NCBI GenBank assembly: GCA_963786225.1
Contig: CAWAYQ010000016.1
Coordinates: 310,001-374,000, forward strand
Reading direction: 5' to 3'
DNA: 64,000 nt
Source of the DNA: Flaviflagellibacter sp963786225
GTDB taxonomy: Bacteria; Pseudomonadota; Alphaproteobacteria; Rhizobiales; Methylopilaceae
Shown: piece after piece, positions 34,161 to 42,594 of the stretch
Numbering within the stretch: the first letter of the stretch is position 1
How the letters are laid out: each line of letters opens with the position of its first letter
Made by a program: the position numbers and the translations under genes
The notes under the pieces: generated by a model
What the model was told of the DNA's origin: nothing
Databases searched by the model: none
Seen by the model: only the letters and a program-made list of their open reading frames with translations

Positions 34161-35198
34161 TTACTCCGGCGGCGGGTAGGCGTGCCGCCCGCCGCGGAAA
34201 TCCTCGATCTCGCCGTCCGCGACATAATCCGGGCCGACCGGCGACTTGCCGTGCCCGCCCGGAATGTCGAGCACATAGGTCGGCAGGCACAGGCCCGATA
34301 TATGACCTCGCAAGGCCCGCATCAGCGCGCGGCCTTCCTCGATCGAGACGCGGAACCGCGCGGTACCGGGCGCGAGGTCGGGATGATGCAGGTAATAGGG
34401 CCGGACGCGGCTTTCGACGAAACCGCGCATCAAATCGCTCATCGTCCGCACGTCATTGTTGATCCCGCGCAGCAGCACGGTCTGCGACAGCAGCGGAAGC
34501 CCGGCATCCGCCAACCTGGAGAGGGCCGCGCGCGCCTGCGGCGTCAGCTCGCGCGGATGATTGGCGTGGACGCCGATATAGACGGCCTTTGACGAGGCTT
34601 TCAGCGCAGCGATCAGATCCTCGTCCACGATGCCGGGGTCGGCGACGGGGACGCGGGTATGGACCCGGATCACCTTTACATGGGGAATGGCGTCGAGGCC
34701 GGCGATGATATGGCGAAGCCTGCGCGGCGCCAGGACGAGGGGATCGCCGCCGGTAAGTATGACCTCCCAGATTTCGGGATGCGCCGCGATATAGGCAAAC
34801 GCCGTTTCCAGCGCCGCGGGCGACATCGTCCCCATGCCCTCGGGCCCGACCATTTCCCGCCGGAAGCAGAAGCGGCAATAGACCGGGCAGACATGCAGCG
34901 GCTTCAGGAGAACGCGGTCGGGATAGCGGTGAACCAACCCTTCGACCGGCGAATGGGTGAGATCGCCGATCGGATCGGCGCGCTCTTCGGGGAGGGTTTC
35001 GAGCTCGGCGGCATCGGGCACGAACTGAAGGGCGATCGGATCGTTCGGATCCGACGGGTCGATCAGCGCGGCGAAGGCCGCCGGAATCGCCACGGCGTAG
35101 CGTGCGGCGACAGCTTCGAGTGCCGGTGCGTCAGCCGCCGGGACGAGCCCGGCCTTCGCCAGGTCCTCGATCGTGCGCAATGTCTTTTCGGCGATCAT
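34161..35198 (-). CDS. epmB: EF-P (R)-beta-lysine synthase EpmB (lysine 2,3-aminomutase family)
   Basis: A 345-aa radical SAM enzyme. The cluster motif CPVYCRFC follows LLKPLHVC, with FRREM after it. GGDPL (SAM contact), YIGVHANHPRELT and LSQTVLLRGIND-like SQTVLLRGINND match the KamA/EpmB family. EpmB converts (S)-alpha-lysine to (R)-beta-lysine, which EpmA attaches to EF-P. The epmA gene lies 345 bp upstream on the same strand and efp follows divergently, which supports EpmB over a catabolic aminomutase. ATG 35198 has AGAAGG at good distance. Confidence 0.9.
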   Translation of the reverse strand: MIAEKTLRTIEDLAKAGLVPAADAPALEAVAARYAVAIPAAFAALIDPSDPNDPIALQFVPDAAELETLPEERADPIGDLTHSPVEGLVHRYPDRVLLKPLHVCPVYCRFCFRREMVGPEGMGTMSPAALETAFAYIAAHPEIWEVILTGGDPLVLAPRRLRHIIAGLDAIPHVKVIRVHTRVPVADPGIVDEDLIAALKASSKAVYIGVHANHPRELTPQARAALSRLADAGLPLLSQTVLLRGINNDVRTMSDLMRGFVESRVRPYYLHHPDLAPGTARFRVSIEEGRALMRALRGHISGLCLPTYVLDIPGGHGKSPVGPDYVADGEIEDFRGGRHAYPPPE

Positions 35199-35272
35199 CA
35201 TGCCCTTCTTATGCATGTCGGGAGCGATCCTGTCCCCCTCGGAGCGCTTCGCCGGGGGCTCTCCCTCCCCGA

Positions 35273-35298
35273 GCCAAGTCGGGTTTACCCGACTTGGC
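35273..35298. repeat. Intergenic palindrome, unit 1
   Basis: Perfect 12-bp arms starting GCCAAGTCGGGT with a TT centre. It shares the core A-CTCGG or A-GTCGGGT..ACCCGA-T with units 2 and 3 and belongs to a REP-like cluster in the epmA-epmB gap. Confidence 0.8.
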
Positions 35299-35330
35299 AA
35301 TCCAAGAGGTGGGGAGGGCCGAGAGCGCAC

Positions 35331-35356
35331 CCGAACTCGGGTCTACCCGAGTTCGG
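35331..35356. repeat. Intergenic palindrome, unit 2
   Basis: Perfect 12-bp arms starting CCGAACTCGGGT with a CT centre, 32 bp after unit 1. The centre ACCCGAGTT is related to unit 1 by compensating changes in both arms, so structure rather than sequence is kept. Confidence 0.8.
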
Positions 35357-35368
35357 CACCATAAATGT

Positions 35369-35392
35369 CCAACTCGGCTATAGCCGAGTTGG
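35369..35392. repeat. Intergenic palindrome, unit 3
   Basis: Perfect 24-bp palindrome starting CCAACTCGGCTA, 12 bp after unit 2. It is followed by smaller hairpins at 35463-35479 (7-bp arms, TTC loop) and 35484-35504 (8-bp arms). The whole 35199-35543 gap holds no gene and is made mostly of these structures and C/G-rich filler. Confidence 0.8.
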
Positions 35393-35543
35393 AGGCTCCG
35401 GGGTGGGGGGTGCTGCCTCTCCGTAGCGCCGTTTCCTATCGATCGCCCATCACCCCACCCCGCTCGTGCTTCGCACGAGTCGGCCCTCCCCATTCAGGGG
35501 AGGGAGGGGCGCCCATCCTTCCAGCACAGCGCTTTGCCGGTGT

Positions 35544-36569
35544 TCACGGCACCGGCGTCCAGATGACCTGTTCGATATGAGTGGCGCCGGTTGCCAGCAT
35601 GACAAGCCGGTCGAACCCCAACGCGCAGCCCGAGGCTTCCGGCATCACGGCGAGGGCCGCCAGGAAATCCTCGTCGAGCGGGTAGCGGTCGCCGTACACA
35701 CGCTGTTTTTCCGTCATTTCGCTCTCGAACCGTGCGCGCTGCACGTCGGCATCCGTCAGCTCGCCGAAGCCGTTCGCCACTTCGACGCCGCACACATAAA
35801 GTTCAAAGCGCTCCGCGACGCGCGCATCGTGGGCGGCGGGGCGTGCGAGCGCCGCTTCGGAAACCGGATATTCGCTCAGAATGGTGGCCACGCCGAGGCC
35901 GAGATTGGGCTCGATCTTCTCGACCAGAACGCGGCTGAAAATATCGGCCCACACATCGTCGTCCGCGACCCGCACCTCGGCCTTGCGCGCGGCAGCGGCA
36001 AGGCCGTCGCGGTCGTCGAGGACGGACATGAGGTCCACGCCCGCAAACGTGTCGAAGGCCTCGGCCACGGTGAGATGCTCCGGCTCGACGAACGGATCGG
36101 CCGTCTTTCCGCGCCAGCTCAGTTTCGTGACGCCGGTCGCGCCGGCCGCCGTCCGCAGGATCTGCACGCAATCCTGAAACAGCGCCTGAAAAGGCGCCCC
36201 CGCGCGATACCATTCCAGCAGCGTGAATTCGGGATGATGCAGCGCTCCGCGCTCGCGGTTGCGGAAGGTGCGGGCGAATTCGAAGATCTTCGTCTCGCCC
36301 GCGGCGAGCAGCTTCTTGGCCGCGAATTCCGGCGAGGTGTGGAGGTAAAGCGGCCGCCGCTCGCCGCCGGGATCCACGATTTCGGTGGCAAAGGCATGCA
36401 GATGCGCCTCGTTGCCCGGAGAGGTCTGAAGCGCCCCGCATTCGGTCTCGGTGAAGCCCTCAGTCACGAAACGCGCCCGCAAGGCCGCCTTGATGCGGCC
36501 CCTGGCCGTGAGGAAGGGGCGCCTTCCGGCGTGGCGGCCGGGGGTCCACCAGGGCGGGGCTCCGGGCAT
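35544..36569 (-). CDS. epmA: EF-P lysine ligase EpmA (PoxA/GenX)
   Basis: A 341-aa class II lysyl-tRNA synthetase paralogue without the anticodon-binding domain. Motif 2 (FARTFRNRERGALHHPEFTLLEWY, shown by FRNRERG and HPEFTLLEWY) and motif 3 (GFGELTDADVQ, ASGCALGFDRLVML) are present. EpmA attaches (R)-beta-lysine to the conserved lysine of EF-P. Length (about 325-345) and absence of the OB domain separate it from LysS. The efp gene is divergent, 85 bp away, and epmB lies downstream. Confidence 0.93.
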   Translation of the reverse strand: MPGAPPWWTPGRHAGRRPFLTARGRIKAALRARFVTEGFTETECGALQTSPGNEAHLHAFATEIVDPGGERRPLYLHTSPEFAAKKLLAAGETKIFEFARTFRNRERGALHHPEFTLLEWYRAGAPFQALFQDCVQILRTAAGATGVTKLSWRGKTADPFVEPEHLTVAEAFDTFAGVDLMSVLDDRDGLAAAARKAEVRVADDDVWADIFSRVLVEKIEPNLGLGVATILSEYPVSEAALARPAAHDARVAERFELYVCGVEVANGFGELTDADVQRARFESEMTEKQRVYGDRYPLDEDFLAALAVMPEASGCALGFDRLVMLATGATHIEQVIWTPVP

Positions 36570-36654
36570 CTTTGTCTTTCTCGCGGGCTAAAAGTGTGCG
36601 ACACGAGCGCCGGATCGGCGGCGCCGGTTCCCCCCGAAAAGATCGAGGACAGTC

Positions 36655-37221
36655 GTGAAGGTTATCGCCAGCTCGCTCCGCAAAGGCAATGTCGTCGACG
36701 TGGACGGCAAGCTCTATGTCATCCTGACCGCGGAAAATATTCATCCCGGCAAGGGCACCCCCGTCACCCAGCTCGATATGCGCCGCATTTCGGACGGAGT
36801 GAAGGTCTCCGAGCGCTACCGCACGACCGAACAGGTCGAGCGGGCCTTCGTCGAGGATCGCGATTTCACCTATCTCTATTCCGACGGCGACGGGTTCCAT
36901 TTCATGAACCCCGAGACCTTCGACCAGGTTCAGGTGCCGAAGGATGTGGTCGGCGATTACGAGCCGTTCCTGCAGGAGAATATGAAGGTCAAGATCTCGA
37001 TGCACGACGGCGTGCCGCTCTCGATCGAGCTGCCCCAGCGCATGACGCTCGAAATCGTCGAGACCGAGCCGACGATGAAGGGCCAGACGGCCTCCTCGTC
37101 CTACAAGCCCGCGATCCTGTCGAACGGCGTTCGCACCATGGTGCCGCCGCATGTCGCCGCCGGCACCCGCATCGTCATCATGACGGAAGACGCGAGCTAC
37201 GTGGAACGCGCCAAGGATTGA
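36655..37221 (+). CDS. efp: Elongation factor P
   Basis: A 188-aa translation factor that relieves ribosome stalling at polyproline stretches. The modified lysine is in IHPGKGTPV (Lys33). Three beta-barrel domains are visible (N-terminal KOW-like; YLYSDGDGFHFMNPETFDQ; GQTASSSYKPAILSNGVRTMVP). It starts with GTG at 36655. The modification enzymes EpmA and EpmB are encoded alongside, and FliK and TonB in this window are Pro-rich proteins of the kind that need EF-P. Confidence 0.97.
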   Translation: MKVIASSLRKGNVVDVDGKLYVILTAENIHPGKGTPVTQLDMRRISDGVKVSERYRTTEQVERAFVEDRDFTYLYSDGDGFHFMNPETFDQVQVPKDVVGDYEPFLQENMKVKISMHDGVPLSIELPQRMTLEIVETEPTMKGQTASSSYKPAILSNGVRTMVPPHVAAGTRIVIMTEDASYVERAKD

Positions 37222-37233
37222 GCATTGTCCGAT

Positions 37234-37254
37234 CGGGGCGGTCTTGCCGCCCCG
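37234..37254 (+). terminator. Stem-loop downstream of efp
   Basis: 8-bp GC-only stem (37234-37241 with 37247-37254) and 5-nt loop, 12 bp after the efp stop, followed by TTGGGCTTGT. The T-tract is weak, so termination may be partial. Confidence 0.5.
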
Positions 37255-37266
37255 TTGGGCTTGTCA

Positions 37267-37281
37267 GAACAAAACAAGAAC
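37267..37281 (+). promoter_or_regulatory. LexA (SOS) box of the radical SAM-UdgX operon
   Basis: GAAC-AAAACAA-GAAC is an exact GAAC-N7-GAAC direct repeat, the reverse complement of the alphaproteobacterial LexA box GTTC-N7-GTTC. It ends 15 bp before the ATG of the radical SAM gene, a place where LexA would block initiation. The motif is seen directly; SOS control is inferred and fits the DNA-repair nature of both genes. Confidence 0.7.
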
Positions 37282-37296
37282 ACTAAAATTGGAGGC

Positions 37297-38523
37297 ATGG
37301 ACCTCAAGGCCAAGCTCGCCATCCTAGCCGACGCGGCAAAATACGACGCCTCCTGTGCCTCGAGCGGGACGGACCAGCGCGATTCGAAGGGCCGGAGCGG
37401 CCTCGGTTCGACGGAGGGAATGGGCATCTGCCATTCCTATGCGCCGGATGGCCGCTGCATCTCGCTGCTGAAAATCCTGCTGACGAACGCCTGCGCCTTC
37501 GATTGCCTCTATTGCATCAACCGGGCCTCGTCGAACGTGCCGCGCGCCCGCTTCACCGTGGGCGAGGTCGTCAAGCTCACGCTCGATTTCTACAAACGTA
37601 ACTACATCGAAGGGCTGTTTCTCTCATCCGGCATCATCCGTTCGCCGGATTACACGATGGAGCAGATCGTCGAAGTCGCCCGGCGGCTGCGCGAAGAGCA
37701 CGGCTTTCGCGGTTACATTCATCTCAAGACCATTCCCGACGCGGACGACCTCCTGCTGGCCGAGGCCGGCAAATACGCCGACCGCCTCTCGATCAATATC
37801 GAGCTGCCGAGCGAAGAGAGCGTGGAGCGTTTCGCGCCCGAAAAGGATGTGCGGGCGATCCGCCGGTCCATGGGACGGATGCGGATCCGGATCGATGAGG
37901 CGAAGGAAGAAAAGAGGGCGCCGCGTTTCGCGCCGGCCGGGCAGTCGACGCAGATGATCGTCGGCGCCGACGACGCGAGCGATGCGGACATTTTGACGAC
38001 GAGCGCCAATCTCTACGGATCCTACGGCCTGAAGCGCGTCTATTATTCCGCGTTCAGCCCGATCCCCGACGCGTCTTCCGCACTGCCGCTGTCCGCACCG
38101 CCGCTCGTCCGCGAGCACAGGCTCTACCAGGGCGACTGGCTGATGCGCTTCTACGGCTTCGATGTCGGCGAAGTGTTTGCCGGAACCGACGGCATGCTGC
38201 CGCTCGATATGGATCCGAAGCTTGCCTGGGCGCTGCGTCATCGCGAGCGCTTTCCGCTCGATGTGAATTTTGCGAGCCGCGAGGATTTGCTGCGCGTGCC
38301 CGGCTTCGGCGTAAAGACGGTCGACCGCATTGTCGAGGCCCGCCGCCACCGCGCGATCCGGGCGCAGGATCTCGGCCGCCTTCATGTGCCCGTGAAGACA
38401 GCGCTGCCTTTCATCGTTCTGCCCGATCACCGTCCGACGCGGCTGATCGACCGCGACGATCTTCATGTTCTAGTGAAACAAGAGCCCGCACTCCAGCTCT
38501 CGTTGTTTGAGAATGCCGCATAA
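37297..38523 (+). CDS. Putative DNA modification/repair radical SAM protein with C-terminal helix-hairpin-helix
   Basis: A 408-aa protein. The radical SAM cluster motif CAFDCLYC follows LLKILLTNA; LFLSSGII, GYIHLKTIPDAD and RLSINIELPSEE are core strands. The C-terminal part (about residues 325-370) holds a DNA-binding helix-hairpin-helix (REDLLRVPGFGVKTVDRIVEARRHR, key PGFGVKT). The family is annotated as putative DNA modification/repair radical SAM protein and is usually paired with the UdgX gene, as here (ATG of the next gene lies 11 bp before this stop). Its reaction is unknown. A LexA box lies directly upstream, and GGAG precedes ATG 37297. Confidence 0.9.
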   Translation: MDLKAKLAILADAAKYDASCASSGTDQRDSKGRSGLGSTEGMGICHSYAPDGRCISLLKILLTNACAFDCLYCINRASSNVPRARFTVGEVVKLTLDFYKRNYIEGLFLSSGIIRSPDYTMEQIVEVARRLREEHGFRGYIHLKTIPDADDLLLAEAGKYADRLSINIELPSEESVERFAPEKDVRAIRRSMGRMRIRIDEAKEEKRAPRFAPAGQSTQMIVGADDASDADILTTSANLYGSYGLKRVYYSAFSPIPDASSALPLSAPPLVREHRLYQGDWLMRFYGFDVGEVFAGTDGMLPLDMDPKLAWALRHRERFPLDVNFASREDLLRVPGFGVKTVDRIVEARRHRAIRAQDLGRLHVPVKTALPFIVLPDHRPTRLIDRDDLHVLVKQEPALQLSLFENAA

Positions 38524-39940
38524 TATCCTCTTGTCCGGACACACAGATTTTGCCGGATGGCGCGCCGCGGCGCGGCAGCTCATTCTGGCGAATATTCCGC
38601 CGCACGAGGTTGTCTGGTCGCTGGAGGCCACGCCCGATCTGTTCGGTTCGGACACACCTCTCGCGAACGCCGAGGGCACGTTCAACGTCTCGCGCGGCTT
38701 CGTCACGCTGGCCGGCGAAGCGATCCTGCACGCCGATCCGGAGCGGTTTGCGCTCCTCTACCGAATTCTGTGGCGGCTGCGGCAAAAGCCGGATCTGCTC
38801 GGCCTCGCGGTCGATCCCGACATCGCGCGGGCGAACGAAATGGCGAAGAATGTCCGCCACGACATTCACAAGATGCACGCCTTTGTCCGCTTCCGCGAAA
38901 CGCAGACGCCGGAGGGCGTACGCATGATCGCGTGGTTCGAGCCGGAGCATCACATCATCGAGGCCGGGGCGCCGTTCTTCGCGCGGCGCTTCCCGAACAT
39001 GCTGTGGTCGATCCTGAGCCCCGAAATCAGCGTCCATTGGGACGGCGCCGCACTCGGCTTCGGCCCGGGCGCCGGTCGCCGCGACGCGCCGGAGGGCGAC
39101 GTGCTGGAAGAGGTTTGGCGTTCCTATTACGCCGCGATCTTCAATCCGGCGCGGCTCAAGGTCCACGCCATGAAATCCGAAATGCCGCGGAAATATTGGC
39201 GGAACCTGCCGGAGGCCGAACTGATTGGTCCCCTGATCGCGGATGCGAGAAAGAGGACCGACGACATGGTGGCCCATGGCGTGAAGGCGCCGAAAGTGAA
39301 CCGTCAGCGCGAGATCGAACCGGCACCGCCTCTGGTACCGGATTCCAGCGATCCGCTGGACGCCGTGCGCGGGGAGGCGCGGGGCTGCCGCATGTGCCCG
39401 CTCTGGAAGCCGGCGACGCAGACTGTGTTTGGCGAAGGCCCACCGGACTCTAAAATCGTGTTCGTGGGGGAACAGCCGGGCGACAAGGAAGACCTTGCCG
39501 GACGTCCCTTCGTCGGCCCCGCCGGGCAGCTCTTCGACCGCGCGCTGGAAGAGGCCGGGCTCGACCGCGCGAGCGTCTACATCACAAATGCGGTGAAGCA
39601 TTTCAAATTCACACCGCGCGGAAAGATCCGGCTGCATCAGAAGCCGAACAGCATGGAAATCCGCGCCTGCAAGCCCTGGCTCGAAAAGGAACTGGACATC
39701 GTGCGGCCGAAGCTCGTCGTCGCCATGGGCGCGACAGCGGTGCAGAGCGTCTTCGGCCACGCGCTGCCGATCGGAAAGAACAGAGGCCAACTGCTGAGAG
39801 CCGGCGATATGCGGGCGCTCGTCACCGTGCACCCGTCCTTCCTGTTGCGCGTGCCTGAGGAAGACCGCAAACGCGAGGAATATGCGCGCTTCGTTACCGA
39901 TCTGAAGCTGGCGAAGTCCGCGCTGCGGAAAGCGGGCTGA
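38513..39940 (+). CDS. DUF4130-UdgX fusion, uracil-DNA glycosylase
   Basis: A 475-aa two-domain protein. Residues about 1-240 form a DUF4130 domain (VVWSLEATPDLFG, ADPERFALLYRILWRL, MIAWFEPEHHIIEAGAPFFARRF, YWRNLPEA). Residues about 275-475 form a family 4-like uracil-DNA glycosylase: four-cysteine [4Fe-4S] region (CRMCPLW, later CKPW), GEQPGDKEDL..RPFVGPAGQ, and VHPSFLLR. The loop GKIRLHQKPN contains the His (His375) that in UdgX becomes covalently bound to the abasic site. Canonical UdgX has KRRIH; here it is KIRLH. It overlaps the radical SAM gene and should be SOS-induced with it. Confidence 0.92.
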   Translation: MPHNILLSGHTDFAGWRAAARQLILANIPPHEVVWSLEATPDLFGSDTPLANAEGTFNVSRGFVTLAGEAILHADPERFALLYRILWRLRQKPDLLGLAVDPDIARANEMAKNVRHDIHKMHAFVRFRETQTPEGVRMIAWFEPEHHIIEAGAPFFARRFPNMLWSILSPEISVHWDGAALGFGPGAGRRDAPEGDVLEEVWRSYYAAIFNPARLKVHAMKSEMPRKYWRNLPEAELIGPLIADARKRTDDMVAHGVKAPKVNRQREIEPAPPLVPDSSDPLDAVRGEARGCRMCPLWKPATQTVFGEGPPDSKIVFVGEQPGDKEDLAGRPFVGPAGQLFDRALEEAGLDRASVYITNAVKHFKFTPRGKIRLHQKPNSMEIRACKPWLEKELDIVRPKLVVAMGATAVQSVFGHALPIGKNRGQLLRAGDMRALVTVHPSFLLRVPEEDRKREEYARFVTDLKLAKSALRKAG

Positions 39941-39943
39941 AGC

Positions 39944-40411
39944 TCACCACAGATTCGAGACCGGCACGCTCTCGAAGATTTCCCCCAGCCGCCGGCGCGC
40001 GCCGCGGCTTAGGTCTTCCGGCAGGGCATCCCTCGAAAAGAAGGCGCATTCCGCGATCTCGCGATTGGGCTTGTGCGCGCCGTTCCATGTGAACGAGCGG
40101 ATGACATAAACGAGGACGTGGTCCCGCCCGCTGAACTGCGGCTGATGAAATATCCCCAGTAGCGCCACAGGGCCGGTGATCTCGACATTGGCCTCCTCGC
40201 GGAGCTCGCGCTGGAGCGCCTCGAAGGCAGTTTCGTTGATCTCGACCCCGCCGCCCGGAAAGGTCCAGCCGGGCGTATAGCCATGGCGGATCAGGAGGAT
40301 GCGGCCCTCGCCGTCGATGACGACGCCCCGCACCCCCATTGTGAGCCCGCGCAGAACCACCCAGAGGCGCGCGAGGATGGGCCTGGCGAGGCGGTAGAGA
40401 ATGGGCGGCAT
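39944..40411 (-). CDS. NUDIX hydrolase
   Basis: A 155-aa protein with a Nudix box: GGGVEINETAFEALQRELREEANVE, key residues G, E, REL-REE, with Ala in place of the usual late Gly. Nudix enzymes hydrolyse nucleoside diphosphate derivatives. The N-terminus is unusually basic and hydrophobic. The substrate cannot be inferred. It converges with the UdgX gene, 3 bp between the stops. Confidence 0.88.
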   Translation of the reverse strand: MPPILYRLARPILARLWVVLRGLTMGVRGVVIDGEGRILLIRHGYTPGWTFPGGGVEINETAFEALQRELREEANVEITGPVALLGIFHQPQFSGRDHVLVYVIRSFTWNGAHKPNREIAECAFFSRDALPEDLSRGARRRLGEIFESVPVSNLW

Positions 40412-40493
40412 GGCTGCAAGCCTATAGGGGAATAAGCGTTTCGACTACGCAGGAACTGGACCGACGCGAGGCGGTTTGTGGTAAGTGGCGTCG

Positions 40494-41432
40494 ATGTTCA
40501 CACTGGCTCACCTGTCGGATCCGCATCTGGGTCCACTTCCCCGTGTTAAATTCCGCGAGCTCTTCTCCAAGCGGATCATGGGCTACACGAACTGGCATGT
40601 CCGCCGGCGCGGGCGGCACGACATGAATTGCCTCGCCGCACTGACCCGGGATCTTCTGGCCCAGAACCCCGATCATATCGCCTGCACGGGCGATCTCGCG
40701 GTGATCGGCCTCGACGCCGAGTTCACCCCGGCGCGCGCCTTCCTCGAAAAGCTCGGCACGCCCGAACACGTCTCGCTCGTCCCGGGCAATCACGACACCT
40801 ATGTGCGCGGCACGGCCGACCATCCGCAGCTCCATTGGTCGGAGTACATGACCGGTGACGGCAAACGCGTCGAAGGCGAGCCGCCTTTCCCCTATGTGCG
40901 GCGGCGCGGCAAGATCGGGATTATCGGACTTTCGACGGCGGTGCCCACGGGCTTCCATTCCGCGCAGGGCCGCATCGGCAAGGAGCAGGCGCTCGCGCTG
41001 ACCGACATCCTGAAACAGCTCGGCGATGAAGGCCTGTTCCGCGTCGTGATGATCCACCACCCGCCCGGCGGAACGGAAGATATTTTCCGCCGCCTGACGG
41101 ATGCGCGGCGCATCAAGCGGGCGCTGCTGCGCTCGGGCGCGGAACTCGTCCTGCACGGCCACAACCACACATCGGACCATTCCACGCTGCTCGGCCTCAG
41201 CGGACCCGTCCAGGTCGTGGGCGTGCCGTCCGCGTCGGCCGGCCCGAACGACAACAAGGAACCGGGCGCCTACAATCTCTACAATATCGACGGTGAACCC
41301 GGACGCTGGAGCTGCGAGATGATCGTGCGCGGCTTCGTCAAAGGTGAAGCGGGGGTCGTCGAGCGCCGCCGGCTGATGCTGCTCGACCCCGCGGCGCACC
41401 GCACGCTGGTCCCGCCGGGGCTTGCGGTCTAG
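40494..41432 (+). CDS. Calcineurin-like metallophosphoesterase
   Basis: A 312-aa protein with the full metallophosphoesterase signature: LSDPHLG, GDLAVIG, PGNHDTY, HHPPGG and HGHNHTSDH. These residues bind two metal ions. The family hydrolyses phosphodiesters or phosphomonoesters; the substrate is unknown. An in-frame GTG at 40485 is an alternative start. Its stop shares the CTAG sequence with the stop of the convergent next gene. Confidence 0.88.
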   Translation: MFTLAHLSDPHLGPLPRVKFRELFSKRIMGYTNWHVRRRGRHDMNCLAALTRDLLAQNPDHIACTGDLAVIGLDAEFTPARAFLEKLGTPEHVSLVPGNHDTYVRGTADHPQLHWSEYMTGDGKRVEGEPPFPYVRRRGKIGIIGLSTAVPTGFHSAQGRIGKEQALALTDILKQLGDEGLFRVVMIHHPPGGTEDIFRRLTDARRIKRALLRSGAELVLHGHNHTSDHSTLLGLSGPVQVVGVPSASAGPNDNKEPGAYNLYNIDGEPGRWSCEMIVRGFVKGEAGVVERRRLMLLDPAAHRTLVPPGLAV

Positions 41433-41989
41433 CGGGTAGCGTCCCAGAGGGAGCCTGCGCCCCAATAGGCAAGAACCCCGGCGATGAGCGCCAGCAGCAC
41501 GAGCAGGAGAAGCGAGCTCTTGGGCTCGTAGGTCTCCGCCGCTTTCGCAGGCGCCGGGGCCGCCACGGTCCCGGGTTCGATCATATCCGACACCAACGCC
41601 TTTTCCCGCTCGACGATGCGGTGGGCGACGTAATCGGTGATGGCCTGTGTGATCGCGGGGAGCTTCTCGCTTTCCGCGATCAGCTTCCGGCCGTAGCGGG
41701 TGTCGTGGAAGAAACGATAGGTCCGCTTGTCGCGGCCCATTTCGACAAAGCCCAGCACATCGACGAACAGCCGCGCCGGATCGCCCGGCATGATGGCGGC
41801 GTCGAACATGTCGACGCCCTGCGGCACTTCCTTGAAGAGCGGCTCAAGCTGTTCCTTCAGGAGGTCGAGCCGCGCAAGCTCGGCGGTCCGGAGTTCGACC
41901 AGAACGCCCGAGCGCTCGGCGGATGCCGCCCGCGCACGGCGCAACGCTTCCCTCAGACTGGGCGAAGGTGCGTTGTTCGGCTGTTCCAT
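41429..41989 (-). CDS. Hypothetical protein with C-terminal membrane anchor
   Basis: A 186-aa protein. A cytosolic domain (ELARLDLLKEQLEPLFKEVP, DMFDAAIMPGDPARLFVDVLGFVEMGRDKRTYRF) with predicted coiled-coil is followed by an Ala/Pro linker and a single membrane helix near residues 158-180 (SSLLLLVLLALIAGVLAYWG). This is a tail-anchored layout. It appears conserved in style with alphaproteobacterial hypotheticals, but I recognise no named family. Confidence 0.75.
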   Translation of the reverse strand: MEQPNNAPSPSLREALRRARAASAERSGVLVELRTAELARLDLLKEQLEPLFKEVPQGVDMFDAAIMPGDPARLFVDVLGFVEMGRDKRTYRFFHDTRYGRKLIAESEKLPAITQAITDYVAHRIVEREKALVSDMIEPGTVAAPAPAKAAETYEPKSSLLLLVLLALIAGVLAYWGAGSLWDATR

Positions 41990-42112
41990 GGACTTGGTTA
42001 ACTCGCGTTTACCCTTTCAACCTAGCGGTATGCGGCCTCCGCGAAAAGGGCCGCGCGGCTTGCTCCCATGCGCCGTTTGTCTCAGGAAAGCGCCGAGACA
42101 GGGGAGGTGCCG

Positions 42113-42589
42113 ATGCACGATCTGCCGCCGAGCGCGGAACGGGTGGCCGAGGCCGCTCGGCTACTGGGATTGGAGATCGGCATCCGCGTCATGCCGGCGA
42201 CGACCAGAACCGCCGAAGAGGCCGCCGCCGCTTGCGCCACCACGGTCGGGCAGATCGTCAAAAGCCTGATCTTCGAGGGGCGGGACAGCGGGCGAGCGTT
42301 CCTGCTTCTCGTCTCCGGCAAGAATCGGGTGAACGAGGCGGCGGTCGGCGCGAGGCTCGGCGAAAAGCTGAAACGGCCGGACGCGCAGCGGGTGCGGGAG
42401 ATTACGGGCTTTGCCATTGGCGGCATTCCGCCCATCGGCCATGCGACCGAACTCGCCGCTTATATCGATCCCGATTTGCTTGCCTTCGATGAAGTCTGGG
42501 CCGCGGCCGGCACGCCGAATGCGGTCTTTCCGGTCGATCCCGAAAAGCTCAAATCTGCCGCACGCGCGGACGTGATGGCGATGGGCTGA
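42113..42589 (+). CDS. ybaK: YbaK/EbsC-family aminoacyl-tRNA deacylase
   Basis: A 158-aa YbaK domain protein: IVKSLIFEG, FLLLVSGKNRVNEAAVG, ITGFAIGGIPPIGHA and YIDPDLLAFDEVWAAAGTPNAVF. The Lys of VKSLIF and the GGIPP loop are typical of the catalytic pocket. Members deacylate mischarged tRNA, most often Cys-tRNA(Pro). The start at 42113 follows GGAGG. Confidence 0.88.
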   Translation: MHDLPPSAERVAEAARLLGLEIGIRVMPATTRTAEEAAAACATTVGQIVKSLIFEGRDSGRAFLLLVSGKNRVNEAAVGARLGEKLKRPDAQRVREITGFAIGGIPPIGHATELAAYIDPDLLAFDEVWAAAGTPNAVFPVDPEKLKSAARADVMAMG

Positions 42590-42594
42590 GCCGG

